In this document: positions 12,637 through 22,042 of the stretch, one piece after another | Layout: each line of letters starts with the position of its first letter | Position numbering within the stretch: the stretch's first letter is position 1 | Origin: Motiliproteus coralliicola | GTDB taxonomy: Bacteria; Pseudomonadota; Gammaproteobacteria; Pseudomonadales; Balneatricaceae | Length of the DNA stretch: 64,000 nucleotides | Direction of reading: 5' to 3' | Assembly: GCF_003345655.1 (NCBI RefSeq) | Contig: NZ_QQOH01000002.1 | Coordinates: forward strand, 1-64,000 | Position numbers and translations under genes: made by a program | Notes under the pieces: generated by a model | Told to the model about the DNA's origin: nothing | Seen by the model: the letters and a program-made list of their open reading frames with translations, nothing else | Databases searched by the model: none

Positions 12637-13569
12637 ATGAGCCGCGCAGTCCAGGACTGGGTCGCGTTATTTCTCAAGGGTGCTGCAATGGGGATCGCCG
12701 ATGCCATTCCCGGCGTCTCCGGTGGCACCATCGCCTTTATCAGCGGTATCTACGAAGAGCTGGTCGGCTCGATTCGTCGGATCACGCCGGCGGCGTTGCT
12801 GTTGCTGTTTCAACAGGGACCTAAAGCGTTCTGGCAGCATATCAACGGTACCTTCCTGGTCGTGCTGCTCAGCGGTGTGCTGATTAGCTTGGCGTCGGCG
12901 GCGCGCTTGGCAATCTATCTGCTGGAGCAGTATCCCACCCTGCTATGGGCATTCTTCTTCGGTTTGATCGTCAGCTCGGCGCTCTGGATGGCCGGCAAGG
13001 TAAACCTCTGGAATCTGAGGTTGATGCTCTGCCTATGGTTCGGCAGCCTGTTCTCTTATCTGGTCACCGTGGTGTCGCCGGTGGAGATACAGATCAGCAA
13101 CTGGGTAGTATTTCTGGCGGGCTCGGTAGCGATCTGTGCGATGATTCTGCCGGGTATTTCCGGCAGCTTTATCTTGCTGCTGTTGGGGCTCTACGCCCCG
13201 ATTATGGGCGCAATAAAAGCCCTCGATCTGCAGATTTTGCTGCTGTTTCTGGCCGGCTGCGCCACCGGTCTGCTGAGCTTCTCCCATCTGCTTGGCTGGA
13301 TGTTCAAACATCACCATGACCTGACGCTGGCGCTGCTGATCGGCATCATGCTGGGATCGTTGAATAAGATCTGGCCGTGGAAATACACCACCGATTACCG
13401 GATCAACAGCCACGGTGATCTGGTACCGTTGATGCAGGACAATGTGCTGCCGTCGGACTATCTGGCATTGACCGGGCAGGAGCCTTATCTATGGGCGGCG
13501 CTGGCGTTGATGTTGCTGGGAGGTGGCGCGGTCTATATGCTGGAGCGATACGGAAGCCGATCCAACTAG
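12637..13569 (+). CDS. DUF368 membrane protein, probable undecaprenyl phosphate translocase
   Basis: This is a 310-aa polytopic inner-membrane protein with about eight hydrophobic segments. The DUF368 hallmark GAAMGIADAIPGVSGGTIAF is near the N-terminus, with a second related motif CAMILPGISGSFILLLLG in the middle, consistent with an internal repeat. DUF368 proteins (PopT group) have been implicated, with DedA-family proteins, in returning undecaprenyl phosphate carrier lipid across the membrane. That role is family knowledge, not seen here. A GGGAG ribosome-binding site precedes ATG 12637. It sits between pcm and nlpD, a placement that fits an envelope role. Confidence 0.9.
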   Translation: MSRAVQDWVALFLKGAAMGIADAIPGVSGGTIAFISGIYEELVGSIRRITPAALLLLFQQGPKAFWQHINGTFLVVLLSGVLISLASAARLAIYLLEQYPTLLWAFFFGLIVSSALWMAGKVNLWNLRLMLCLWFGSLFSYLVTVVSPVEIQISNWVVFLAGSVAICAMILPGISGSFILLLLGLYAPIMGAIKALDLQILLLFLAGCATGLLSFSHLLGWMFKHHHDLTLALLIGIMLGSLNKIWPWKYTTDYRINSHGDLVPLMQDNVLPSDYLALTGQEPYLWAALALMLLGGGAVYMLERYGSRSN

Positions 13570-13629
13570 TCGCTGATATCGCGGCGCCGGCTTCAGAGGT
13601 TAACCGGGATCAGGAGCTTTGCACAGATT

Positions 13630-14463
13630 GTGCGGATCCGTGTGACACAGACTCTGCGAGCGTTGTTAGTGCCGTTGTTGTTACTGGCGCTGACGGCCTG
13701 CAGTGGTCATATGGCCCCGGTCAGTGAGCGCTCGCTTAATAAACAATACTCCCCGCCACCTCGTCAGCAATCCCGCTCTCAACCGGTGGCCACCAAACTT
13801 CCTTCCAGCGGCTATTACCGAGTCCAGCGAGGCGATACCCTCTATTCGATCGCCTGGCGTTACCGTATCGATTTCCGCAATCTGGCCGAGGCCAACAACA
13901 TCGGTAGTGACTACCGGATCTATCCGGGACAGCGACTGCGGCTGGACACTGCTGCCAAAGCCAGCGCCCCTGTGGTGGTGGCCGGCACCAAAACAGCCAA
14001 GCCAGCTACCACGGCGACCCAACCCAAGGCTGAAACCAAACCGGCGATCAAGCCCTCGACCGCGGTGCGTGCCACCGCGGTTCCCACCGGACCGGTGAAA
14101 TGGCGCTGGCCGGCATCGGGGCGGGTGATCAAGGGCTTTAGTTCGCGAGGCAGTATCAATAAAGGGATCAACCTGTCCGGCAAACGTGGTGATCCGGTCT
14201 ATGCCGCCGGTGGTGGTGTGGTGGTTTATGCCGGCAGCGGACTGCTGGGTTACGGCAATCTGATCATCATCAACCACAACGAAACCTTCCTCAGCGCTTA
14301 TGCCCATAACGACAAATTATTGGTACAAGAGCGGCAGAAGGTTGATGTAGGACAGAAAATAGCGGAAATCGGAAATAGCGGTGCTGATCGGACCATGCTA
14401 CATTTTGAGATTCGCAAAGAGGGCAAGCCGGTTGATCCGGTGCGTTATTTGCCCCGGCGGTAG
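13630..14463 (+). CDS. nlpD: NlpD-type lipoprotein, LysM plus degenerate M23 domain
   Basis: NlpD is an outer-membrane lipoprotein that activates the amidase AmiC during cell separation. The signal peptide ends in a lipobox LTAC with the lipidated Cys at residue 23. A LysM peptidoglycan-binding domain follows (about 58-103, YYRVQRGDTLYSIAWRYRID), then an Ala/Pro/Lys/Thr-rich linker and a C-terminal peptidase M23 (LytM) domain (about 165-277). The first zinc-site histidine is missing (GINL where active enzymes have H-x-G-I-D) and the HAHND-type motif is altered (AYAHNDKLL), as in non-catalytic NlpD activators. GTG 13630 has an AGGAGC element upstream; GTG 13642 is an alternative. rpoS follows, and in E. 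coli the main rpoS promoter lies inside nlpD. Confidence 0.93.
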   Translation: MRIRVTQTLRALLVPLLLLALTACSGHMAPVSERSLNKQYSPPPRQQSRSQPVATKLPSSGYYRVQRGDTLYSIAWRYRIDFRNLAEANNIGSDYRIYPGQRLRLDTAAKASAPVVVAGTKTAKPATTATQPKAETKPAIKPSTAVRATAVPTGPVKWRWPASGRVIKGFSSRGSINKGINLSGKRGDPVYAAGGGVVVYAGSGLLGYGNLIIINHNETFLSAYAHNDKLLVQERQKVDVGQKIAEIGNSGADRTMLHFEIRKEGKPVDPVRYLPRR

Positions 14464-14569
14464 CAGCAGGGACTAGCCGATAACATCGGCCTGCTGATGC
14501 AGTATCCGCTCAGGAAACTAGAATAAATGCCCCCAAAGAGGTGGCAGCAAAAATCTTAGGGACGGTTAC

Positions 14570-15481
14570 ATGGTAGCAGACGACACCGATGCGAATGTCG
14601 TAATGGATAAGGCGCGGAGTGAAGTCCACGATGATTTGGTTAACGCCAAACACCTCGATGCGACCCAGCTCTATCTTAACGAGATCGGCTTTTCGCCGTT
14701 GCTAAGTGCCGAAGAGGAGGTGTATTTCTCCCGCAAGGCGTTGAGGGGCTGCGAGGCCTCCCGCAAGCGCATGATCGAGAGCAACCTGCGCCTGGTGGTC
14801 AAAATTGCCCGCCGCTATATCAACCGTGGCCTGACCCTGCTGGACCTGATCGAAGAGGGCAACCTCGGTCTGATCCGCGCGGTGGAGAAATTCGATCCGG
14901 AACGGGGCTTCCGCTTTTCAACCTACGCCACCTGGTGGATCCGCCAGACCATCGAACGGGCGATCATGAATCAGACCCGCACGATCCGCCTTCCCATCCA
15001 CGTTGTTAAAGAGCTCAATGTCTACCTGCGCGCCGCGCGGGAACTGGCCCAGAAACTTGACCACGAGCCGACCTGCGAAGAGATCGCCGAGATGCTCGAC
15101 AAGCCGGTCGAGAACGTCAAGCGGATGATGGGGCTGAACGAGCGGGTCGGCTCGATCGATACCCCGGTGGGGCAGAACTCCGATAAATCGCTGCTCGATA
15201 CCATTCCCGATACCGAAACCGCCGACCCGGAAACCTGGTTGCAGAACACCAACCTGATCGGCCGCCTGGATGATTGGCTCGATACACTGCCGGAGAAACA
15301 CAGTGAAGTGCTGGCACGCCGATTCGGTTTGCATGGCTACGAGATCAGCACCCTGGAAGAGGTCGGGCGTGAGATCGGCCTGACCCGCGAGCGGGTACGC
15401 CAGATTCAGGTCGAAGCGTTGCGGCGACTGCGTGAAATTGTCGAGAACAACGGCTTGAGCGGTGCCGATCTGCTCGAGTGA
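14570..15481 (+). CDS. rpoS: RNA polymerase sigma factor RpoS
   Basis: This is the stationary-phase/general stress sigma factor. The 303-aa product has region 1.2 ([20 protein letters not shown]), region 2 with the -10 recognition helix ([18 protein letters not shown]), region 3, and region 4 with the -35 helix-turn-helix ([19 protein letters not shown]). The linker sequence and the shorter N-terminus distinguish it from RpoD. It is somewhat shorter than E. coli RpoS (330 aa), mostly at the N-terminus. An AGGGA element precedes ATG 14570. It lies 106 bp after nlpD, its conserved partner. Confidence 0.97.
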   Translation: MVADDTDANVVMDKARSEVHDDLVNAKHLDATQLYLNEIGFSPLLSAEEEVYFSRKALRGCEASRKRMIESNLRLVVKIARRYINRGLTLLDLIEEGNLGLIRAVEKFDPERGFRFSTYATWWIRQTIERAIMNQTRTIRLPIHVVKELNVYLRAARELAQKLDHEPTCEEIAEMLDKPVENVKRMMGLNERVGSIDTPVGQNSDKSLLDTIPDTETADPETWLQNTNLIGRLDDWLDTLPEKHSEVLARRFGLHGYEISTLEEVGREIGLTRERVRQIQVEALRRLREIVENNGLSGADLLE

Positions 15482-15503
15482 GGGATCGCTAAACCCGACT
15501 AGG

Positions 15504-15529
15504 AAAGCCACCCCATGGGTGGCTTTTTT
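15504..15529 (+). terminator. terminator between convergent rpoS and mutS
   Basis: A perfect 10-bp stem AAAGCCACCC / GGGTGGCTTT with a 3-nt loop is followed by Ts on the plus strand. It ends rpoS. It may weakly act on mutS from the other side, where only a short T run would result. Confidence 0.9.
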
Positions 15530-15546
15530 GTGCCTCGTCGTTGGGC

Positions 15547-18159
15547 TTACTTTTCGTTATCCAATGCTTCCTTCAATTGGTAGAGCTTTTCCAGCGCTTG
15601 CCGCGGGGTAAGGCTATCCGGATCGATCCGCCCCAGTTGCTGTTCCAGCGGGTGGGGCTCGGTCGGCGCCGACAGTGGAACTTGCGGCTGCGGTTCGGGC
15701 TGGCTGAACAGATCGTTCTGTAGCGGCGCACCTGCTGGTTGGGCTGATACCGGTGCGGATTCGAGCTGCTGCAGTTTTAGCTTGGCTTCGTCGATTACCG
15801 CCAGCGGTACCCCGGCCAACTTGGCGACCTGCAGGCCGTAGCTCTGGCTGGCCGGCCCTTCATGAACGCTGTGCAGGAAGATGATGTGGTCGTTGTGCTC
15901 GGTGGCAGTCAGGTGGATATTGGCGACTCCGGATTCCTGCTCCGGCAGGGCAGTCAGCTCAAAGTAGTGGGTCGCGAACAGGGTGAAGGCACGGGTCTGG
16001 GCAGCCAGGTGGCGGGCACTGGACCAGGCCAGCGACAGTCCATCGAAAGTACTGGTGCCGCGACCGACTTCATCCATCAACACCAGACTGCGGGGGCTGG
16101 CATTGTGAAGGATGTTGGCGGTTTCGGTCATCTCCACCATAAAGGTTGAGCGACCACCGGCCAGATCATCGGAGGAACCCATTCGGGTAAAGATCCGATC
16201 GACCAGACCAATTTGGGCCTGGGCCGCCGGCACATAGCTGCCGATATGGGCCAGCAGCACGATCAGTGCCGCCTGGCGCATATAGGTGGACTTACCGCCC
16301 ATGTTGGGACCGGTGATGATCAGCATCCGTCGATCCGACTGCAGTTGTAGATCGTTGGCAACAAACGGATCCTCAGAGACCCGCTCGACCACCGGATGGC
16401 GGCCGCCGCTGATCTGGATTCCCGGCTCCGACTCCAGTTGCGGGGCGCAGTAATCGAGCCGCTCGGCCCGGGCTGCCAGGTTGTTCAGCACGTCCAGCTC
16501 GGCCAGTCCGGCGGCGCTGTCCTGCAATGGCGCGAGCTCGGCGGCCAGGGTTTCCAGCAACGCCTCATAGAGCATCTTCTCCCGGGCCAGAGCGCGGCTC
16601 TTGCTGCTCAGTGCCTTGTCTTCGAACTCTTTCAGTTCCGGGGTGATAAAGCGCTCGGCGTTTTTCAGGGTCTGACGACGGATATACTCGGCCGGGGCCA
16701 GCTCCGATTGGGCCCGGCTGATCTCGATGTAGTAACCGTGGACCCGGTTGTAGCCGACCTTCAGGGTGGCGATACCGGTTCGCTCTTTCTCGCGCTGCTC
16801 CAGCTCCACCAGATAGCCACCGGCGTTTTCGCTCAGGGCGCGCAGCTCGTCCAGCTCTGCATCGTAACCTTCGGCGATCACGCCACCGTCGCGGATGACC
16901 ACCGGTGGATTTTCCTTGATCGCCTTCTCCAGCAGTGCATGTTGCTCGGGGAATTCGCTGATCAGAGTCGCCAGCTCGCTGGCGCGGGGTGAATCCAGTG
17001 GTGACAGCAGCTGTTGCAGCTCCGGCAGGCAGCCCAGGGCGAGTTTGAGCCGCTCCAGGTCCCGAGGTCTTGCCGAGCGGAGTGCGACCCGTGACAGAAT
17101 CCGTTCGATATCGCCGATCTGTTTCAATAGCGGCTGCAGCAACTCGAAGCGGAAGTCGTCCAACAGGCTGCCGATACATTGTTGGCGTTTGCGGATCGCT
17201 TCCAAGTTACGCAACGGGCGGTGCAGCCAGCGACGAAGCAGGCGACTGCCCATCGGGGTGGCGGTGCGGTCCAGCACCGAACAAAGGGTGTTTTCGCTGC
17301 CACCCATCAGATTGGTATCCAGCTCCAGGTTGCGGCGGGTGGCGGCATCCAGAATAACGCTGTTGTCCTGCTGCTCGGTGCTGATCGAGCGGATATGGGG
17401 TAGTGCGGTACGTTGGGTTTCGCGGGCGTACTGCAGCAGGCAGCCGGCGGCACGCAGTGCCGTATGTAGTTCTTCGCAGCCGAAGCCGGACAGGTCCTTG
17501 GTCTGAAATTGACCGGTCAGCAGTCGGTGGGCGGTATCGAGTTCGAAATTCCACGGGGGCTGGCGGCGTAGGCCGACAAAACCGTCCAGTAGCGGCTCGA
17601 GCCCGTCCTCTTCATTATGCAGTAGTTCCGCCGGGCGCAGTCGAGCCAGCTCGCCCAACAGCGCGGACTCACCGTCCAGCTCGGTCACCCAGAACCGACC
17701 GGCACTGATATCCAGGCTGGCCAGACCGAAACGATCCGCATCGCGGGTCAGGGCGAGCAGCAGATTGTCTCGATGTTCGTCCAGCAGGGCTTCATCGGTC
17801 AGGGTCCCTGGGGTGACAACCCGCACCACCTTGCGCTCGACCGGTCCCTTACTGGTGGCCGGGTCGCCGATCTGTTCGGCGATCGCCACCGACTCACCGG
17901 ATTTGACGATCTTGGCGATATAGTTGTCGGCCGAATGATAGGGGATTCCCGCCATTGGAATCGGCTCGCCGCCGGAATGACCACGGCTGGTCAGGGAGAT
18001 ATCCAGCAACCGCGATGCGCGTTTGGCATCGTCGTAGAACAGCTCGTAAAAGTCACCCATGCGGTAGAACACCAGCTCGTCGGGGTGTTCGGCTTTGATG
18101 CGGAAATACTGCTGCATCATCGGCGTGTGGGTGCTTTTATTGGCTGCTTTTTTGCTCAT
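15547..18159 (-). CDS. mutS: DNA mismatch repair ATPase MutS
   Basis: MutS recognises mismatches and small loops and recruits MutL. The mismatch-reading Phe-X-Glu motif is in the segment [17 protein letters not shown] near residue 37. The core and clamp domains follow. The ABC-type ATPase has Walker [10 protein letters not shown] at about residues 616-624, the signature segment ([16 protein letters not shown]), Walker [17 protein letters not shown] and the ATHYFELT H-loop. Length is 870 aa (E. coli 853). It is convergent with rpoS and divergent from the cinA-type gene. Confidence 0.98.
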   Translation of the reverse strand: MSKKAANKSTHTPMMQQYFRIKAEHPDELVFYRMGDFYELFYDDAKRASRLLDISLTSRGHSGGEPIPMAGIPYHSADNYIAKIVKSGESVAIAEQIGDPATSKGPVERKVVRVVTPGTLTDEALLDEHRDNLLLALTRDADRFGLASLDISAGRFWVTELDGESALLGELARLRPAELLHNEEDGLEPLLDGFVGLRRQPPWNFELDTAHRLLTGQFQTKDLSGFGCEELHTALRAAGCLLQYARETQRTALPHIRSISTEQQDNSVILDAATRRNLELDTNLMGGSENTLCSVLDRTATPMGSRLLRRWLHRPLRNLEAIRKRQQCIGSLLDDFRFELLQPLLKQIGDIERILSRVALRSARPRDLERLKLALGCLPELQQLLSPLDSPRASELATLISEFPEQHALLEKAIKENPPVVIRDGGVIAEGYDAELDELRALSENAGGYLVELEQREKERTGIATLKVGYNRVHGYYIEISRAQSELAPAEYIRRQTLKNAERFITPELKEFEDKALSSKSRALAREKMLYEALLETLAAELAPLQDSAAGLAELDVLNNLAARAERLDYCAPQLESEPGIQISGGRHPVVERVSEDPFVANDLQLQSDRRMLIITGPNMGGKSTYMRQAALIVLLAHIGSYVPAAQAQIGLVDRIFTRMGSSDDLAGGRSTFMVEMTETANILHNASPRSLVLMDEVGRGTSTFDGLSLAWSSARHLAAQTRAFTLFATHYFELTALPEQESGVANIHLTATEHNDHIIFLHSVHEGPASQSYGLQVAKLAGVPLAVIDEAKLKLQQLESAPVSAQPAGAPLQNDLFSQPEPQPQVPLSAPTEPHPLEQQLGRIDPDSLTPRQALEKLYQLKEALDNEK

Positions 18160-18333
18160 GTTTGTGCTGTTCTATGGCTTGTTGGGACTGGTTGGCGGAG
18201 TTGGAGCCGGGCCGGCGAAAGCTGGTCATTCTACGGTATGTTGTGCGATATTTCGAAGCGCAAATTAGGTCTGACTTAGTGGCGTAATAGCGGCGTAACA
18301 AGTGGTGAAGGGAAGGCGGAAGGAGTGACGACA

Positions 18334-18813
18334 ATGATCGATCTTCAGGTTGAGGCGCTGGCTCAGGCGCTGCTGGCCAAAGGCTGGCGTGCGGTTACGG
18401 CGGAGTCCTGCACCGGTGGAGGCGTGGCGCACCAGTTGACGGCGCTGGCGGGCAGCTCCGATTGGCTTGAAGGTGGGTTTGTCACCTATTCGAACGCGAT
18501 GAAACAACGCTTGCTGGGGGTGCCCGAGACGGTGTTTACCGGTCCAGGCGCGGTGAGTCAGGAGTGCGTCGAAGCGATGGCCAGGGGGGCGCTGCAACAC
18601 AGTGATGCGCAGATCAGCGTCGCAATCAGTGGAATTGCCGGCCCCGGTGGAGGGACGCCGGATAAGCCGGTGGGAACGGTCTGGTTTGCCTGGGCCAGTA
18701 CGGGAGGCGATCTTAAAAGCCTCTGTCATCGCTTTAATGGCGATCGTCAAACCGTTAGAGATCAAGCGGTTGTTGCGGCAATTTCGGGCATGTTGCGGAT
18801 GGTGCAAAACTAA
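18334..18813 (+). CDS. pncC: CinA C-terminal family nicotinamide-nucleotide amidohydrolase
   Basis: PncC (CinA C-terminal domain) deamidates nicotinamide mononucleotide to nicotinate mononucleotide to recycle NAD. The 159-aa stand-alone form carries the motifs TAESCTGGGVAHQLT, GGFVTYSNAMKQRLLGV and AISGIAGPGGGTPDKPVGTVW. I prefer ATG 18334, because an AAGGAG ribosome-binding site (18320-18325) sits 8 nt upstream; GTG 18325 overlaps that site and is less likely. The gene lies directly before recA, as in many gammaproteobacteria, and diverges from mutS. Confidence 0.94.
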   Translation: MIDLQVEALAQALLAKGWRAVTAESCTGGGVAHQLTALAGSSDWLEGGFVTYSNAMKQRLLGVPETVFTGPGAVSQECVEAMARGALQHSDAQISVAISGIAGPGGGTPDKPVGTVWFAWASTGGDLKSLCHRFNGDRQTVRDQAVVAAISGMLRMVQN

Positions 18814-18843
18814 TCTGCATTGAGCGCTTGCGTTTAAAAAATC

Positions 18844-18898
18844 TTGTGAAATAATACTGTTCAGATATACAGTTGTTTTGCTGTATAAAAACTCAGTT
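18844..18898 (+). promoter_or_regulatory. recA promoter with LexA (SOS) box and a possible second half-matching box
   Basis: A clear LexA operator CTGT-N8-ACAG spans 18857-18872 (extended 18855-18874). It overlaps a plausible promoter: -35 TTGTGA (18844-18849), 16-bp spacer, -10 TATACA (18866-18871). A second, one-mismatch element CTGT-N8-TCAG lies at 18881-18896. Binding of LexA would block recA transcription until SOS induction. The box and its position are seen directly; the exact promoter hexamers are inferred. Confidence 0.88.
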
Positions 18899-18944
18899 AT
18901 TTCGAGTCCTATTCGGCCTGGTTACAAAATCAAAGGGTACCCTG

Positions 18945-19985
18945 ATGGATGACAACAAAAAGAAGGCGCTGTCGGCGGCGCTGGCTCAGATCGAGCGTCA
19001 ATTCGGTAAGGGCGCGGTCATGCGCATGGGGGATCAGCCCCGCGAAGTCATTCCGTCGGTGTCTACCGGCTCACTCGGCCTGGATATCGCTCTGGGTATA
19101 GGTGGTCTGCCTTTCGGTCGGATCGTTGAGATCTACGGCCCGGAATCCTCGGGCAAAACCACCCTGACACTGCAGGTGATTGCCGAAGCGCAGAAGCAGG
19201 GTAAGACCTGTGCCTTCGTCGATGCCGAGCATGCGCTGGATCCGATCTACGCCGAGAAGCTGGGAGTTGATATCGAAGACCTGCTGGTTTCCCAGCCCGA
19301 TACCGGCGAGCAGGCGCTGGAGATCACCGATATGCTGGTGCGCTCCAACTCCGTTGATGTGCTGGTTGTCGACTCGGTAGCGGCGCTGGTGCCGCGGGCG
19401 GAGATCGAAGGCGAGATGGGTGATTCCCACGTTGGCCTGCAGGCACGTCTGATGAGTCAGGCGCTGCGTAAGATCACCGGTAATGTCAAAAACGCCAACT
19501 GCCTGGTGATCTTCATCAACCAGATCCGGATGAAGATCGGGGTGATGTTCGGTTCACCGGAAACCACCACCGGTGGTAACGCGCTGAAGTTCTACTCGTC
19601 GGTCCGTCTGGACATTCGTCGCACCGGTGCGGTGAAGGACAAGGATGAGGTGATCGGTAACGAAACCCGGGTCAAGGTGGTTAAGAACAAAGTATCTCCA
19701 CCGTTCAAACAGGCCGAGTTCCAGATCATGTATGGTAAGGGGATCTACCATATGGGTGAGGTGATCGATCTGGGGGTTAAGCAGGGGCTGGTCGACAAGT
19801 CCGGTGCCTGGTATGCCTACAAGGGCAGCAAGATCGGTCAGGGTAAGGCCAATGCCTCCAAGTATCTGGAGGAAAATCCGGAAGTGGCCAAGGAGATCGA
19901 AGATCAGATCCGCGCTCAGCTGCTGAATATTCCGGAACCGCAGAAGAAGAACGAACAGGAAACCGCCGGTGAGCTGGAGTTCTGA
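18945..19985 (+). CDS. recA: recombinase RecA
   Basis: RecA forms filaments on single-stranded DNA, performs strand exchange and triggers LexA self-cleavage. ATG 18945 gives the canonical start [20 protein letters not shown] and 346 aa; a longer reading from 18873 would run through the LexA operator and is rejected. Walker A GPESSGKT is at about residues 65-72. The loop L1/L2 segments ([40 protein letters not shown]) are intact. The acidic C-terminal tail (ETAGELEF) is present. A terminator follows, so recA is monocistronic. recX, its usual next gene, is 43.8 kb away. Confidence 0.99.
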   Translation: MDDNKKKALSAALAQIERQFGKGAVMRMGDQPREVIPSVSTGSLGLDIALGIGGLPFGRIVEIYGPESSGKTTLTLQVIAEAQKQGKTCAFVDAEHALDPIYAEKLGVDIEDLLVSQPDTGEQALEITDMLVRSNSVDVLVVDSVAALVPRAEIEGEMGDSHVGLQARLMSQALRKITGNVKNANCLVIFINQIRMKIGVMFGSPETTTGGNALKFYSSVRLDIRRTGAVKDKDEVIGNETRVKVVKNKVSPPFKQAEFQIMYGKGIYHMGEVIDLGVKQGLVDKSGAWYAYKGSKIGQGKANASKYLEENPEVAKEIEDQIRAQLLNIPEPQKKNEQETAGELEF

Positions 19986-20010
19986 TCAACTTTTCTTGCA
20001 TTCAACTGCC

Positions 20011-20042
20011 AAAGGATTCTCATTTGAGAATCCTTTTCGTTT
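20011..20042 (+). terminator. terminator after recA
   Basis: Stem AAAGGATTCTC / GAGAATCCTTT with an ATTT loop is followed by a T-rich tail. It lies 25 nt after the recA stop. The next ~215 bp to the first accessory gene is AT-richer and shows no gene or clear site. Confidence 0.92.
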
Positions 20043-20259
20043 CGGGGGGATGAAGGAACTATAAGGTTTGAACTAAAGGTTATTTTTTAGCTTCTTTAAC
20101 CTACATATCTAATTTCCATTTCTTCTATATCGTTGCTGAAGAATACATCTTCGAATAGCGAGCACTTGCATGACCAGGGGTAACAGGATAGATTGCGGCT
20201 AAGCCGTGATATTGTAGCGGCTGTGATATCAAGGATTGATGTTTCCAATGGAGTGGAAA

Positions 20260-21123
20260 ATGAAGTCGAGCACTTGTGCTTGGTCTGGCAAACGCAGTTG
20301 GTATTTTCAGCGACTGCTGCTTCTTGGTTGGCTTAGCGTTGGCTTAGACAGTGTTTCGGTAGCCGAAGAGCGTCCACTCCCCCTCTCGTGTGACTCCAGT
20401 TTCGATCTTTCCTTCACTCCGAAGGATGCCGCTAACTGTATATTGCCCGTTTCACAGGTTAATACTCGGCTCGAACGATACCGTATTGTCGATGTGCGGG
20501 ATCTCTCCCCCGATCAAAGCAAATTATCCGGCGTCCTTGCGATCCCTAACCGGCAGCTTATCCATAAACAATTTCTGAAGGATGATGACCTGCTGTTAAT
20601 TGACAGTAGTTTCGGTTCGGTTTCATCAATTCAATGGTGCCATCGTCTCAAACAAGCCGGTTTTAAATCGGTTGGTTATCTACAAGGTGGTGTGCGGGCT
20701 TATCGCACCCAGCTTCAAACCCGGTCCATAGCGGTTGCATCGGACAATGCCGTTTCCTCCTCCGCTTTTTGGTCTGAATGGAATAACGGACGAGTCCGTG
20801 TCGTAGGGTTGGGATCGGAGGCTCAGGACAAGTTGGAGCAATTGGGCGTAGTACTCGACCTTCGGTTTTCTGAGGATGAACTGCAGGGTGTTGTTGAGTT
20901 GACGACCCTGCTTGAAGAGAACCAGACTGGGGAATTTACGCCGATCGTATTGATTAGTGATGATATAGCTGACGCAAAGCGCCTGGCCGATAGCTTCCAG
21001 CAGCTGAATTTGTTCTATCTGGAGGATGGGGTTGCCGGATTAAAGACGTTTGTTGAGCGACAGCGAGTAATAACCAGCCAACGTAACAGGTCCTCCAATA
21101 GAAGGATGATGTGCAATGTATAA
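20260..21123 (+). CDS. exported rhodanese-like protein without catalytic cysteines
   Basis: First gene of the accessory island. From ATG 20260 (GGAG 6 nt upstream; ATG 20239 and 20248 are alternatives) it encodes 287 aa. A basic N-terminus and hydrophobic stretch (WYFQRLLLLGWLSVGLDSVSVA) look like a Sec signal. The rhodanese-like fold is suggested by YRIVDVRDL, then LLLIDSSFGSVSSIQWCHRLKQAGFKSVGYLQGGVRAY, with a second weaker copy (VVLDLRFSED to FYLEDGVAGLKTF). At the place where active rhodaneses carry Cys (after the DSS strand) there is none, so sulfurtransferase activity is unlikely. The stop overlaps the next gene by 8 bp, so the two are translationally coupled. The role is unknown; a periplasmic binding or assembly role is a guess. 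Confidence 0.6.
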   Translation: MKSSTCAWSGKRSWYFQRLLLLGWLSVGLDSVSVAEERPLPLSCDSSFDLSFTPKDAANCILPVSQVNTRLERYRIVDVRDLSPDQSKLSGVLAIPNRQLIHKQFLKDDDLLLIDSSFGSVSSIQWCHRLKQAGFKSVGYLQGGVRAYRTQLQTRSIAVASDNAVSSSAFWSEWNNGRVRVVGLGSEAQDKLEQLGVVLDLRFSEDELQGVVELTTLLEENQTGEFTPIVLISDDIADAKRLADSFQQLNLFYLEDGVAGLKTFVERQRVITSQRNRSSNRRMMCNV

Positions 21124-22021
21124 GCGCAGGTCATTGTTTCTATGGGGGGCTGTTGTCCTGGTTGCAACCGCTGTGATAATGAGTGTATTGAAGTTACCGA
21201 ACGGATCGTTTGATCCTGAGGCTGAGCAGGCCTACACGGTGAAAAAGCAGATCCGCTATGGCTTTACGATTACCAATACGACTGCAGAAACAATTCATAA
21301 TGCCCGCTTCGTCACCTTCTCCCCCTTGCCCCAAACCGCCAATCAGAAGTTATTGTCATTAACCGCCGATTATCCATTCGATACGGTGGATGATGCGCTG
21401 GGAAATCGTAAATTATCCTTCCAACTTCCGGTGCTGCCTCCCTATGCCACTAAAACCCTTGTTGTAACCGCAGAACTTGCGTTGGCAAAGGAACCCAATA
21501 AACAGCGGATAACTCCCTCTGCCGTTGCCCGCTATACGGCGCCCGAAAAATATGTAGAGCTCGATTCCCCCATTGTGGCCCGAGTGGCGGAACGATTTGA
21601 CGACACATCAGATAAACCCCGGACAATATACGACTGGCTGGTACAAAACGTTGAAGATATCGGGTACATCGCCAGGGACCGAGGCGCGGCCTATGCGCTT
21701 GAGCATCGGAAGGGAGATTGTACCGAATACATGTATGGCTTCGTCGCGCTAACCCGTGCGCACGAAATTCCCAGCCGTAGTCTGGCGGGCTTTTGGCTGG
21801 AACAGAAAACCAATCTGCTCAAGGCCGGTAACTACCATAACTGGGCCGAGTTTCATGACGGACAACGCTGGGTGCTCGCTGACCCGCAGCGCCGACACTT
21901 TGACGAACACTACGCAAATTACATCGCCTTCAGGCAGATCGGAGAACTCGAAGACGATCCGATGGGTAACGCCGAGCGTTTTCTGGCCCATGACCCCCGC
22001 CTTCGAATCGCCATGAACTAA
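21116..22021 (+). CDS. membrane-anchored transglutaminase-like protein
   Basis: The 301-aa product starts with a signal anchor (residues 7-25) and then a beta-rich domain. A transglutaminase-core domain occupies about residues 185-260, with the predicted triad C202 (KGDCTEYMYGFVALTRA), H241 (NYHNWAEF) and D256 (WVLADP). This family includes cysteine proteases, transamidases and peptide-crosslinking enzymes, so the reaction cannot be fixed from sequence. The active site should face the periplasm. It overlaps the rhodanese-like gene by 8 bp and lies 21 bp before the giant protein gene, so the three probably form one operon. Acting on the giant protein is a reasonable hypothesis, not shown. Confidence 0.8.
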   Translation: MYKRRSLFLWGAVVLVATAVIMSVLKLPNGSFDPEAEQAYTVKKQIRYGFTITNTTAETIHNARFVTFSPLPQTANQKLLSLTADYPFDTVDDALGNRKLSFQLPVLPPYATKTLVVTAELALAKEPNKQRITPSAVARYTAPEKYVELDSPIVARVAERFDDTSDKPRTIYDWLVQNVEDIGYIARDRGAAYALEHRKGDCTEYMYGFVALTRAHEIPSRSLAGFWLEQKTNLLKAGNYHNWAEFHDGQRWVLADPQRRHFDEHYANYIAFRQIGELEDDPMGNAERFLAHDPRLRIAMN

Positions 22022-22042
22022 TCAGCAAGGATTGAAAAGACC

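Noticed and set aside
14100-14463. NlpD as an active metallo-endopeptidase
   Set aside because: The zinc-binding residues of the M23 domain are altered, fitting a non-catalytic amidase activator.
18873-18944. Extended N-terminus for recA
   Set aside because: It would be translated from sequence at the LexA operator/promoter, and the family start is MDDNKKKAL at 18945.
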